A stretch of 46,990 bases of DNA from an uncultured Desulfovibrio sp. (lineage in GTDB: Bacteria > Desulfobacterota > Desulfovibrionia > Desulfovibrionales > Desulfovibrionaceae), in contig NZ_CALUWS010000024.1 of NCBI RefSeq assembly GCF_944324525.1, positions 1 to 46,990 on the forward strand. Reading direction: 5' to 3'. This document shows positions 17,679-25,710 of this stretch, in pieces; position 1 is the first letter of the stretch, and every line of letters begins with the position of its first letter. The notes under the pieces are model-generated. The model saw only the letters and a list, made by a program, of their open reading frames with translations. It searched no databases and was not told the origin of the DNA. A program made the translations under genes and the position numbers.

Positions 17679-18958
17679 CAGCGGACCTCCAGCATGTCGA
17701 TGCACAGGCGCTGGGCTTCATCCAGCAGGCGGCGGCTTTCCTCCGGGTCCGGCGGGGCCAGGGCCTTGCGCATGCGGGCATGGCCGAAAAGGGGCGCAAG
17801 GGCCGTCGCGCCGAGTTCGGCGAATTGTTCGGGATCGCGGCGCATCTCCTCGATGAGGCGCATGGTCTCGCCAAGCAGATCCTCACGGCGGCGGTATTCG
17901 GCCTCGTCCAGCAGGGGGCGGGTCTCCACCAGCAGATCCTTGAGCCAGATGCGCGGCGAATTGGCGGCCAGATGCAGCAGGCGCTCCTGAAGGTCGGCGC
18001 GAACCTCGGCCTTGCGCAGCTGTTCGTCCAGCGGCGTGCGGCCGGTGAGGGTCACGCGGGCGATGAGGGCTTCACAGCCGCTTTCCAGAGTGCGGGCCTT
18101 TTCTTCCAGCAGGCGGGTAAGCGCGTCCTCCAGCCCGTCCAGACTGTCCACCGCATCGAGGGAGAGGGAAAGTTTTTGCCACTCCACCGGGCCGAGGCGC
18201 AGGAATTCGCTCTCGCAGCGCCAGCCGCCTTCGCGGGGACAGGCCGTGACCAGCAGGCAGCCGCGGGGGCCCGTTTCGTTGATGTGCAGGCCCTGCGCGT
18301 TGCCGCTGTAGGCGATGAAGCTTTCTTCCTCCCACTGGCGGTGCTGATGGATATGCCCCAGCGCCCAGGCATCCAGACGGCTGCGGCGCAGGTCGTCCAG
18401 CGAGCAGGGGGCGTAGCGGTCGGCTTTGGCTTCGCCTTCCACGGTGCAGTGGAGGACGCCGAGCTGGAAGACGTCCCGCGTGTCGTCCCGGCGGAAGAGC
18501 TGGGCAAGGTTGCGGCTTTCGCGGGAACCGGCATGGCTTATGCCGTGGACGAGCGCCAGGGGGTGGCCGTCCTTTTCCACAAGGCGGCTTTCCACATCCG
18601 GGCCGAAGACGGTGACGTTCTCCGGCCAGTGGATGGCCGTGAGCCGCGAGGAGAGCGGGTCATGGTTGCCGTGGGCCATGAAGACCCGGATACCGAGCGC
18701 GTCGAGCCGGCGGCAGCCGTCGCGCAGGGCAAGCTGCGCCTTGGCGCTGTAGTTTTCCTGATTGTAGATGTCGCCGGCCAGCACGAGGAAGTCCGGGCGT
18801 TTTTCTTCACAGAAACGGAAAAGACGCTCCAACGCGGTGAAGGTGGCGTCCTGCATGATCCGCGAGAGGTGGCCGCTCTGGGCGGCCTCCCGGGCGAGCC
18901 CCAGGAAAGGCGTATCCAGATGCAGATCGGCCGCATGTATGTACCGCACGATGTCCAT
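17678..18958 (-). CDS. YhaO/SbcD-like metallophosphoesterase (DNA exonuclease family)
   Basis: A 426-residue calcineurin-type nuclease. The metal-binding motifs appear in order: HAADLHLD (about residue 8), LAGDIYN, MAHGNHDP, GVLHCTVEG and LGHIHQH (about residue 205). A C-terminal region of about 170 residues follows, which in this family contacts the ATPase partner. It should form a complex with the coupled YhaN-like ATPase, like SbcCD or Mre11-Rad50, and process DNA ends. GAGG lies 7 bases before the start. A promoter is proposed at 18998-19026. YhaO is favoured over SbcD because the partner is YhaN-like. Confidence 0.9.
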   Translation of the reverse strand: MDIVRYIHAADLHLDTPFLGLAREAAQSGHLSRIMQDATFTALERLFRFCEEKRPDFLVLAGDIYNQENYSAKAQLALRDGCRRLDALGIRVFMAHGNHDPLSSRLTAIHWPENVTVFGPDVESRLVEKDGHPLALVHGISHAGSRESRNLAQLFRRDDTRDVFQLGVLHCTVEGEAKADRYAPCSLDDLRRSRLDAWALGHIHQHRQWEEESFIAYSGNAQGLHINETGPRGCLLVTACPREGGWRCESEFLRLGPVEWQKLSLSLDAVDSLDGLEDALTRLLEEKARTLESGCEALIARVTLTGRTPLDEQLRKAEVRADLQERLLHLAANSPRIWLKDLLVETRPLLDEAEYRRREDLLGETMRLIEEMRRDPEQFAELGATALAPLFGHARMRKALAPPDPEESRRLLDEAQRLCIDMLEVR

Positions 18959-18997
18959 GCTTTGCCTCGTTGAAAGTGAAGGGAAGAAAGAGGCAAA

Positions 18998-19026
18998 ACT
19001 TTAGACTTTTTCTAAACGGCTGACAA
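18998..19026 (-). promoter_or_regulatory. Sigma70-type promoter for the yhaO-yhaN pair
   Basis: On the minus strand TTGTCA (19026-19021) and TAAAGT (19003-18998) are separated by 17 bases. The sequence around the -10 is AT-rich in an otherwise GC-rich region. It lies about 40 bases before the nuclease start. Confidence 0.6.
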
Positions 19027-19055
19027 GCGGCCTGCCGCATGCGGGCGGAACGGGC

Positions 19056-19643
19056 TCAGCGTTTCATCTCTTCGCGCTTGCGCAGGCAGATCTGGCCGAG
19101 CTCCAGCAGGGCGGGATCGTCCTTCACATAGCTCAGGCCCTTCTTGATGTAGCCGAGGGCCCGCACATATTCGCCGGCGTCCATGTGCGCCTTGGCCATG
19201 AGGCCGAACACGGCCTGTTCGTTGCGGAAGTTCTTGAGACCGTCCATGAACACGGCGTCGGCTTCCGATGCCTTGCCCTGGGCAAGCAGGGCGCGGCCTT
19301 CCTTGAGGCAGTGGTCCAGCCCAAGCTTGCGTTGCAGGGTGGTCTCGTAGTCTTCCTGCTTTTCCTGCCCCTGCACGGACTTGTAGATCTTGATGAGCAG
19401 GTTGCAGAGCTCGCGCTCGCTGCCGGGCTGATAGGCCAGCGGACCGGGGTATTCCCGCCGGAAATCCTCATCCTTGGCCAGGGCCGTGATGGTCTCCCGG
19501 AAGTCGCCGCGCAGATCCATAGGCGGATTGGTGCCGGTCTCCTTGAAGGCGGTGACGATGAGATAAAGGGCGCGCGGCGTCTCGTTGCGTTTGAGACAGG
19601 CGCGGGCCCGGCCGAGGTCTTCACGAATCTTACGGACGTTCAT
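19056..19643 (-). CDS. TPR-like repeat protein of unknown role
   Basis: A 195-residue soluble protein without signal or membrane segments. The C-terminal half reads as TPR-like helix pairs (ALLAQGKASEADAVFMDGLK, then AKAHMDAGEYVRALGYIKKG), and the N-terminal part is also helical (ARACLKRNETPRALYLIVTA). It looks like a conserved Desulfovibrio hypothetical protein; no enzyme motif is visible. AGGAG lies 7 bases before the start. Its stop is about 30 bases upstream of the proposed yhaO promoter, so it could also feed that pair. Confidence 0.75.
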   Translation of the reverse strand: MNVRKIREDLGRARACLKRNETPRALYLIVTAFKETGTNPPMDLRGDFRETITALAKDEDFRREYPGPLAYQPGSERELCNLLIKIYKSVQGQEKQEDYETTLQRKLGLDHCLKEGRALLAQGKASEADAVFMDGLKNFRNEQAVFGLMAKAHMDAGEYVRALGYIKKGLSYVKDDPALLELGQICLRKREEMKR

Positions 19644-19804
19644 AGAGGGCTCCTGCGGGGGAGTATGCCCAATTCACGCGCCAAGAGCAAGGGCGTGTTG
19701 ACGGACGCCGCGCCCCGCTGCTAGGGTCGGCAGGCATCACCCCGCCTGCGGGCAGTCTGTCTGACGCCTGACCGCCGGCTCTGTTTGCTGCAAAAGGAGG
19801 CGGC

Positions 19805-20917
19805 ATGGCGCGCATTGTATATGGCATCCACGGCACGGGACACGGACACGCCATGCGGGGACTGACCATCGCACGGCGGCTTGGCGGACATGAGTTCCTC
19901 TTCATCGCCAACGACGACGCCCCGCGCGTCCTGGAACCGGAGTTCCCCGTCCGCCGCATCCCCAATCTCGGCACGGTCTTCCGCAACTATCAGGTGGATC
20001 TGGCGGCCACCGTCCGCCGGGCCGTCCCCCTGCTGCTGCACCGGCAACGGCATGTGGAGGATGTGCTGCGCATCATGGACGAATTCCAGCCCGATGTCTG
20101 CATGACCGATCTGGAGTATTTCGTGCCGCGGGCGGCGGAGCGGGCCGGGCTGCCCTGTCTGACCCTGGATCATCAGCATGTCATCACCTGCTGCCGGCAT
20201 GATCTGCCCCCGAACATGTGGTGGGACACCTTCCTGCAGGGGCTGACGCCGCGTTACCTCTTCCGTCCCACGGCGGACAATCTCATCGTTTCCTTTTATC
20301 AGCCGCCGGTGCTGCCGCGCTACCGGGCGCGGGTGGTGCCTCCCATCCTGCGCGACCGGGTGCTGCAACTTGCGCCGCGCGATGACGGGCATGTGCTGGT
20401 GTACCAAAGCAATTCCACCCACCGGGCGCTCATCGACTTTTTGCGGCAGTCCACCACGCGCACCTGTTACGTCTACGGCTACGACCGCACCGAAGGGCGG
20501 GAGGGCAACGTCATCTTCATGCAGAAAAGCGAAGAGGGCTTCTTGCGCCTGCTGGAAGGCTGTTCCTACGTCATCCAGGGAGGCGGACACACGCTCATGA
20601 CCGAGGCGCTGCATCTGGGCAAGCCCATTTTGACCCTGCCGCTCAAGGCTATGGTGGAGCAGCGTTTCAATGCGCTCTATATCGAACGGCTGGGCTACGG
20701 CATGCAGGCCGACATGCTGCACCTCTCGCCGGAGCTGCTGCGGACTTTCGAGGACAACCTGCCCCGCTTCAGGGAGAACATCGCGCGCGGGCGCTTCTGC
20801 GGCAATGAGCTGGTGTTCGGCCTGGTGGACGCCTTCATCCGCACGGGGCGTCTGCCCCTGAGCGGCGAACCCGCCGTCAGCGAGGAAGGCGGCGTACGGA
20901 GGAAGGAAAATGCCTGA
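19805..20917 (+). CDS. MJ1255/VC2487-type glycosyltransferase
   Basis: A 370-residue GT-B type protein resembling the MJ1255/VC2487 family, related to GT28 enzymes such as MurG. The N-terminus has the Gly/His-rich loop YGIHGTGHGHAMRGLTIARR, expected for acceptor and diphosphate contacts. The C-terminal half has YVIQGGGHTLMTEALHLGKP, the donor-binding signature of GT28-like enzymes. Donor and acceptor are unknown. AGGAGG lies before the start. The last 8 bases overlap the thioesterase gene, so the pair is co-translated. Confidence 0.85.
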   Translation: MARIVYGIHGTGHGHAMRGLTIARRLGGHEFLFIANDDAPRVLEPEFPVRRIPNLGTVFRNYQVDLAATVRRAVPLLLHRQRHVEDVLRIMDEFQPDVCMTDLEYFVPRAAERAGLPCLTLDHQHVITCCRHDLPPNMWWDTFLQGLTPRYLFRPTADNLIVSFYQPPVLPRYRARVVPPILRDRVLQLAPRDDGHVLVYQSNSTHRALIDFLRQSTTRTCYVYGYDRTEGREGNVIFMQKSEEGFLRLLEGCSYVIQGGGHTLMTEALHLGKPILTLPLKAMVEQRFNALYIERLGYGMQADMLHLSPELLRTFEDNLPRFRENIARGRFCGNELVFGLVDAFIRTGRLPLSGEPAVSEEGGVRRKENA

Positions 20918-21383
20918 AGCAGGCGGATACCGCATCTTCACTTCCCGGATCGAGGTCGCGGAGCGGGATATGGACATGCAGCGCCGGGTGAGCAACGTGC
21001 GCTATGTGGAATGGATGCAGGACATCGCCGTGGCCCATTCCGCGGCGCAGGGCTGGAGCATGGAACGCTATGCCGCCGCCGGGCAGGGCTGGGTGGTACA
21101 TCGTCACGCCATCACCTACAAGCGGCCGGCCGTGGCCGGGGATGTGCTGCTGGCCGCGACCTGGGTGGCCGAATACGCCTCCCGGCAGTGCCTGCGGCGC
21201 TACCGCTTCCTGCGGCAGGCGGACGGGGCCGTGCTGGCCGAGGCGGAAACGGCCTGGATGTATGTCGATATGAACACGGGCCGGGCCATCCGCGTTCCCG
21301 ACGATCTGCGGCATGATTTTGCCGTGGTGACGGATGAGGAAGAGGTCAGGGCCTTCCTGCGGGCGGCTGTGGCCGCCTGCTGA
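20910..21383 (+). CDS. Acyl-CoA thioesterase, hotdog fold (YbgC/FadM-like)
   Basis: A 157-residue single-hotdog thioesterase. The N-terminal segment (IEVAERDMDMQRRVSNVRYVEWM) parallels the Asp-containing catalytic segment of 4-hydroxybenzoyl-CoA thioesterase relatives, although the usual D-x-x-G-H-V reads DMDMQRRV, so His is replaced. The long helix and the later RRYRFLRQADGAVLAEAETAW strand match the fold. Substrate is unknown; overlap with the glycosyltransferase suggests a link to acylated glycan or lipid supply (inference). A good site (GGAGGAAGG) precedes the ATG. Confidence 0.8.
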   Translation: MPEAGGYRIFTSRIEVAERDMDMQRRVSNVRYVEWMQDIAVAHSAAQGWSMERYAAAGQGWVVHRHAITYKRPAVAGDVLLAATWVAEYASRQCLRRYRFLRQADGAVLAEAETAWMYVDMNTGRAIRVPDDLRHDFAVVTDEEEVRAFLRAAVAAC

Positions 21384-21395
21384 ACGCGGCGCAGG

Positions 21396-21627
21396 CAGGG
21401 CGTGCAGACGCAAATTTTGCAAATCATTTCGGCAGATACAACTGAAGATATGCTGTACATGCCCCGCCTGCGCTGAGGGCGGTGCGCTCTGCGTTCCTGC
21501 TTTTTCCCTGATGAAAGCGCGCTGGGGAAGGGATGGGGGGCTTGGGGGGAAGGGAAACCCGCTCCCGCGCTGGCGGAGGGGTTTCCCTTCCCCCCAAACA
21601 AGCAGCGAATAGCGTTAACAGGCCCTG
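21396..21627 (+). repeat. Family A element, copy A5 (both ends visible)
   Basis: The left end CAGGGCGTGCAGACGC is a degraded form of CAGGGCCTGTTAACAC. The right end is GTTAACAGGCCCTG, the exact inverse. Inside are the shared segments ATTTTGCA, AAAGCGCGCTGGGGAAGGG, a G-rich tract and a hairpin (21545-21595) with arms GGGGGGAAGGGAAACC and GGTTTCCCTTCCCCCC. It fills most of the gap between converging genes and probably serves both as a 3' structure. Confidence 0.8.
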
Positions 21628-21650
21628 GTGTTGACAGGCCCAGCCTTGCG

Positions 21651-22787
21651 TCAGCATGCCGCAACAGGCAGGGCGTAGAGGACGGTCTCCCAGCCGTTCA
21701 TGAAGTGGTGTTCCAGATAGAAGCGGTAGCCGAGATCGCACTCTACCAGAAAGCGCGGGATGCGGAAGAAATCCTCCGGGCTGTGGTAGAGGCAGACGGC
21801 GAGCCGGGGGCGGAAACGGCGCAGGGTGCGCTCCGCTCCCTTGAGGGTGGCCAGCTCCGCGCCTTCCACGTCCATCTTGATGAAATCCACACGCGGCCAG
21901 CCCAGCCGCTCCGTTTCGGCGTCGATGCTCGTCAGCGGGATATCGGCCCGCCGCAGACGGGGATTGTTGTGCTCGAGGTGGCTGCCCGGCCCGCACAGGG
22001 AAAAGGCGACCGTCCCTCCCGCCGTTTCGCCGGTGGCCGCCGGTACCAGCGTCATGCGCCGGGCAAGGCGGGGATTCAGTTCCCTGTTGCGCAGGAAGAG
22101 CTGCCCGATGTCCGGATGCGGTTCAAAGGAGAGCACCTTGCCGTCCTCGCCCGCGCCGGCGGCGAAGAACAGGGCCGTATCGCCGTAGCAGGCGCCGCAG
22201 TCGATGACATGATCCCCCGGCCGCACGGCCACGCGAACCGGGCCGGCGGCATAGCAATAGGGCGGAAAGGCGGCGAGCTGATACAGGAATTCGCTGCTGC
22301 CGTAAAAATCGACTTCCTCTCCGGCCATGCGTGTACGGTAGCGCTCCAGGCGACAGCCCACGCCGAAGGCGTCGCGGGCAAGGGCCTCGCGCATGGCGGG
22401 ATCCTCCTCGGCCACGAGGCAGCGGTCATGCAGGGCCTGCCGGCGTGCCGGCGCGCCGGGCGCATGGTAGGGGAAGCGGACGAAACGGTGTCCCAGCAGG
22501 GCATAAAGGGCGACCAGCAACAGCGTTTCCCGCGAGTGCCGGTCGGCAAGCAGGCCATACAGGGTGCTCTTGGTCAGCACCTGCCGGGCGATCTCCTGCG
22601 CATGGGCCGCCATGAAGGCCGCGGGCTCGATGTGGGGATAGCGCGCGAACCATTCCTTGTCTTCGCGCGTGTTTTCCTCGCAGGGGTGGGCATAGTAGGC
22701 ATAACTGTTGTCCACGTAGCGGCACTGCCGGGAGGACAGATGCCGCTCGATGCCTTCCTCAAGGCGTTTTTGAAAGGCGTTCGTCAT
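21651..22787 (-). CDS. FkbM family methyltransferase
   Basis: A 378-residue protein. The N-terminal 190 residues are of no recognised family. The C-terminal half is a Rossmann-type FkbM methyltransferase with the SAM motif VIDCGACYGDTALFFA (about residue 200) and the later FIKMDVEGAELATLKG. FkbM enzymes O-methylate sugars or polyketides; in a region rich in sugar genes a glycan target is likely (inference). GAGGTTCCC gives a clear start; a longer frame runs into repeat DNA. The gene is flanked by family A elements in the same orientation (A5 and A6), with half a family B element only 13 bases upstream of its ATG. Confidence 0.85.
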   Translation of the reverse strand: MTNAFQKRLEEGIERHLSSRQCRYVDNSYAYYAHPCEENTREDKEWFARYPHIEPAAFMAAHAQEIARQVLTKSTLYGLLADRHSRETLLLVALYALLGHRFVRFPYHAPGAPARRQALHDRCLVAEEDPAMREALARDAFGVGCRLERYRTRMAGEEVDFYGSSEFLYQLAAFPPYCYAAGPVRVAVRPGDHVIDCGACYGDTALFFAAGAGEDGKVLSFEPHPDIGQLFLRNRELNPRLARRMTLVPAATGETAGGTVAFSLCGPGSHLEHNNPRLRRADIPLTSIDAETERLGWPRVDFIKMDVEGAELATLKGAERTLRRFRPRLAVCLYHSPEDFFRIPRFLVECDLGYRFYLEHHFMNGWETVLYALPVAAC

Positions 22788-22799
22788 GGGAACCTCGCA

Positions 22800-22858
22800 A
22801 TCGGACGGCGCTGTGTCGCCGCCTCGCATCCTGCCTTTTCCAAAGGCAACATGCTCTG
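22800..22858 (-). repeat. Half family B element fused to family A copy A6
   Basis: GGACGGCGCTGTGTCGCCGCCTC and the following CCTTTTCCAAAGG match the right half of copy B3 (35581-35639). The sequence then runs directly into the AAAAGCGCGCTGGGG segment of family A. It lies just before the FkbM start, so it may carry or replace that gene's promoter. Confidence 0.65.
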
Positions 22859-23040
22859 GTAAAAGCGCGCTGGGGAAGGGATGGGGGGCTTGGGGGGAAG
22901 GGGAACCCCTCCCGCGCCGGCAGCGACCCGACGGGCGGCCCTTGGGCCGTGCCCGTTAGGCGACGCAGGAGCCTTACGGGCATCGACAGCAGAGCGAGGG
23001 GTTCCCCTTCCCCCATCAAGAAGCAAATAGCGTGAGCAGT
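22859..23040 (+). repeat. Family A element, copy A6, with a 75-base loop insertion
   Basis: Arms GGGGGGAAGGGGAACCCCTC (from 22892) and GAGGGGTTCCCCTTCCCCC (to 23014) enclose an enlarged loop. The loop contains GCCCTTGGGCCGTGCCCGT and TTACGGGCATCGACAGCAGA. The right end AATAGCGTGAGCAGTCCTC is a degraded form of AATAGCGTTAACAGGCCCTG. The same loop occurs inverted at 24806-24910, on the other side of the K+ channel gene. Confidence 0.75.
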
Positions 23041-23042
23041 CC

Positions 23043-24776
23043 TCAGCTCAGATCCACGTCGTGCGTGCCTATATCTTCGTCAATGCCGTAGTGGGCGCGG
23101 AACTTGTCCTCCGCTTCCGAGTCGCCGATGAGGTAGAGGGCGTCCCGAAGCGCAAAGATGTGTGTCGGCGGCGGGTTGACGTGCATGGAGCCGTCCGCGC
23201 CGCGGATGGCCAGCACGCTGCACTGCGTCTTGTTGCGTATGCCGCAGTCCTTCAGGCTTTTCCCGGCCAGCGCGCCGCGGATGGTGTAGCGGAAGATGGA
23301 CAGGCGCTCGTTGATCATGAGCAGCTTGTCCGGCGAAAGCATGTTGAAGATGCTGCTGCTGACCAGCGAGGCCAGCGAGAGCACCTGATCCGCACCCGCG
23401 CTGTGCAGGCCGGAGACGTTGCGGTCCAGCGAGGCCCGGCAGAGGATCTGGGCGTCGGGACGCAGGCGGCGGCAGTAGATGCTCAGATAAATGTTGGCGT
23501 CATCGTCATGGGTGGTGACGATGATGGAGGGCGTCGTGCGGATGCCCGCCTTTTCCAGCACGGCCAGATCCGAGGCGTCCCCGCGGATGTGCGGCGTTTC
23601 GCCGGAGTTGATGTGGGCCTGCCGGTCCACGATGACCGCCGGGATGCGCCGCCGCGCCAGATGCGCCGCCACGGAGAGCCCCACGCGGCCGCCGCCGAGG
23701 ATGACCGCCGGCGTCTGTTCGGCATCCTGCCGCGGGACGCTGATGAGCTTGTCCAGCGCGCGTATCTGCGCTTCCGTGCCGGCCACCACGAGCACGCAGC
23801 TCTCGGTGAAGACCGTGGACAGCTGCGGCAGCTGGAACACGCCGCGATCCCAGACACCCACCACGTTGACGCCCGTGCTCTCGCGCAGGCCGCACTCCAG
23901 CAGGGTCTTGCCGGAAAGATGGCTGCGCATGACCGGCGCCTCGGCCACCACCAGATTGCCGAAACGGCCCATGATGCTGACCCGTTGGGCCGTGTTGAGC
24001 ACCCGCCGGGCCAGCGCCTTGCCGAGCACGCTGTGGAACTGGAAGACCCGCGTGCATCCGGCCAGCCGCAGGATGTCGCTGGCGTCGGGATTTTCCACCC
24101 CGGCGGCGATGGACACGCGCGGCGCGGCCTCTCGCGCGGAAAAGACGATGTTGGTGCAGCGGATGTCCGTATCCAGCACCACCAGCATGGCCGCGGCATC
24201 CGCGCGCAGTTTGGCGTAGGTCTTGACGTCGTCGTGGTCGCCGGCAACCACTTCATAGCCCTGCTCCAGCAGTTCGAGGCCGCTTTGCGGATCGTGGCAC
24301 AGCAGGATGTTGCGCACGCCGTAGCGGGTGAGGTCATCGGCCAGGTTGAGCGTGATGGGGCCGCTGCCGGCTATGATGACGTGGCCGTGCGTGGCGGGGG
24401 GCAGCTGCCGGGGGACCATGTCCTTCTTCTGGCTTTCCAGCCAGGGCATGTAGAAATGCTGGATGAAGGTGAACGGCAGCATGATGAGGAAGAAGATGAC
24501 CCCGGACATGAGCACGACGATGGAAAACACGCGGCCGAGGTCCGAGGTGAAGGTGATGTCCCCGAAGCCCAGCGTGGACATGACGGTAAGCGTCCAGTAG
24601 ACGCCGGTGATCCAGGAATGGTGCTGCCCCTCGTATTCCATGATCACATGAAAGAGCACGCTGTAAGCGGCGATCATGAGAAAGAGCGTCAGGCTGAAGC
24701 GCCGCAATATGGCGATATTGTGGCGCGCCCCGCGTTCGTGCAGGAAGGACATGAGCTGTGAGGGGAGGTATTTCAT
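23043..24776 (-). CDS. Two-helix K+ channel with two RCK (TrkA) domains
   Basis: A 577-residue channel. Residues about 28-48 form TM1 (LTLFLMIAAYSVLFHVIM). The pore loop has TLTVMSTLGFGDITFTSD, where TLGFGD replaces the more common TVGYGD. TM2 is RVFSIVVLMSGVIFFLIMLP. Two RCK units follow: HVIIAGSGPITLNLADDL (about residue 130) and PAVILGGGRVGLSVAAHL (about 360), each a Rossmann fold. The second ends in a TrkA-C domain (IRGALAGKSLKDCGIRNK). The first unit lacks the full GxGxxG (GSGPITLN), so it may not bind NAD. It should gate K+ flow in response to ligand or ions. No Shine-Dalgarno site is clear at the ATG. Inverted family A copies lie on both sides. Confidence 0.88.
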   Translation of the reverse strand: MKYLPSQLMSFLHERGARHNIAILRRFSLTLFLMIAAYSVLFHVIMEYEGQHHSWITGVYWTLTVMSTLGFGDITFTSDLGRVFSIVVLMSGVIFFLIMLPFTFIQHFYMPWLESQKKDMVPRQLPPATHGHVIIAGSGPITLNLADDLTRYGVRNILLCHDPQSGLELLEQGYEVVAGDHDDVKTYAKLRADAAAMLVVLDTDIRCTNIVFSAREAAPRVSIAAGVENPDASDILRLAGCTRVFQFHSVLGKALARRVLNTAQRVSIMGRFGNLVVAEAPVMRSHLSGKTLLECGLRESTGVNVVGVWDRGVFQLPQLSTVFTESCVLVVAGTEAQIRALDKLISVPRQDAEQTPAVILGGGRVGLSVAAHLARRRIPAVIVDRQAHINSGETPHIRGDASDLAVLEKAGIRTTPSIIVTTHDDDANIYLSIYCRRLRPDAQILCRASLDRNVSGLHSAGADQVLSLASLVSSSIFNMLSPDKLLMINERLSIFRYTIRGALAGKSLKDCGIRNKTQCSVLAIRGADGSMHVNPPPTHIFALRDALYLIGDSEAEDKFRAHYGIDEDIGTHDVDLS

Positions 24777-25128
24777 GATGGCTACGCGGTTCAGGCTGGG
24801 GCGTGTTCACGCTCCGCACTGCTCATCTGGGGGAAGGGAATCTTTTCGCCTTGCTGTCGATGCCCGTACCTTCCTTCCTCGTGACGGGCACGGGGCCTCG
24901 GGCCGCCCCGGGAAAACGCTTGAGGCGTGCAGCGTACGCGCAACGGCTGCACGGGCAGGGAAAATCTGGGCAGAACGACCACGCGTGGGAGACGGGGCGT
25001 ATCCTCCCGTGCCGGCCGGACGTGCCGTACGGACGGGGTACGCGGCCGTGTCGCCCCGACGCGCCCGGCTGACATAAGACATTCCGTGATTCGGGCCAGT
25101 CGGCTGCCCGGAGGCAGGCATGCGGCGT
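24777..25128. other. 352-base gap with a degraded family A copy
   Basis: No gene is supported here. The part next to the channel start holds copy A7. The remaining bases, about 24911-25128, show nothing recognisable; no terminator is seen after the acetyltransferase gene. Confidence 0.6.
24806..24910 (-). repeat. Degraded family A element, copy A7
   Basis: Read forward it contains ACTGCTCATC, TGGGGGAAGGGAA and TGCTGTCGATGCCCGTA, then ACGGGCACGGGGCCTCGGG. These match the reverse complement of the right half and special loop of copy A6. The second arm is lost, so no long hairpin forms. It lies upstream of the K+ channel start. Confidence 0.6.
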
Positions 25129-25710
25129 TCAACAGTTTTCCGGTTCCGCGGCGTCAAGCCTGCCGTCCTGGAGACGGTAGCGTTTGCCGCAGGCGGGACA
25201 GCGCAGATCCTTCGGCAGCTTTTCCCCGCAGGCGCAGACCCAGCCATGTTGCCGGGCCGGATTGCCGTAGATGAGGGCAAAATCCGGCACGTCCCGGGTG
25301 ACGACCGCGCCTGCCCCGATCAGGGCATAGCGCCCCACCGTGATGCCGCAGACGATGGTGGCGTTGGCGCCGATGCTGGCTCCCTGCCGGACAAGCGTCG
25401 GACGGGCTTCATCCATGCGGCGGATATGGGCGCGGGGATTGAACACATTGGTGAAGACCATGCTCGGCCCGCAAAAGACGTCGTCTTCCAGCGTCACGCC
25501 CTTGTAGACGCTGACGTTGTTCTGGATCTTGCAGCCCCTGCCGATGCGGACGTCCGGCCCGATGACCACGTTCTGGCCGATGTTGCAGTTTTCTCCCACC
25601 ACGGAGCCGGACAGCACATGGGTGAAATGCCAGATCTTCGTCCCGGCCCCGAGGCTGACCGCATCGTCGATGCAGGCCGTTTCGTGCACGAAGGCGGAGG
25701 GGGCGCTCAT
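25129..25710 (-). CDS. WbpD/WlbB-type N-acetyltransferase (UDP-sugar 3-amino group)
   Basis: A 193-residue left-handed beta-helix acyltransferase. Hexapeptide repeats are visible (VVGENCNIGQNVVIGPDVRI). The segments IQNNVSVYKGVTLEDDVFCG and GPSMVFTNVFNPRAHI are diagnostic of the WbpD/WlbB group, which acetylates the 3-amino group of UDP-GlcNAc3NA using acetyl-CoA. The tail adds a possible zinc ribbon (CACG and CPACGKRY). Its ATG overlaps the stop of the aminotransferase gene by 4 bases (ATGA). A longer frame upstream was rejected because it lies inside that gene. Confidence 0.88.
   Translation of the reverse strand: MSAPSAFVHETACIDDAVSLGAGTKIWHFTHVLSGSVVGENCNIGQNVVIGPDVRIGRGCKIQNNVSVYKGVTLEDDVFCGPSMVFTNVFNPRAHIRRMDEARPTLVRQGASIGANATIVCGITVGRYALIGAGAVVTRDVPDFALIYGNPARQHGWVCACGEKLPKDLRCPACGKRYRLQDGRLDAAEPENC

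Noticed and set aside
15420-17990. An 856-residue plus-strand open frame.
   Set aside because: It is antisense to the YhaN-like coiled-coil gene and shows only Gln/Gly/Ala-rich sequence; the minus strand has Walker A and B motifs.
24791-25132. A 113-residue minus-strand frame in the gap after the acetyltransferase gene.
   Set aside because: Arg/Pro-rich, no ribosome site, and it crosses the degraded family A copy.
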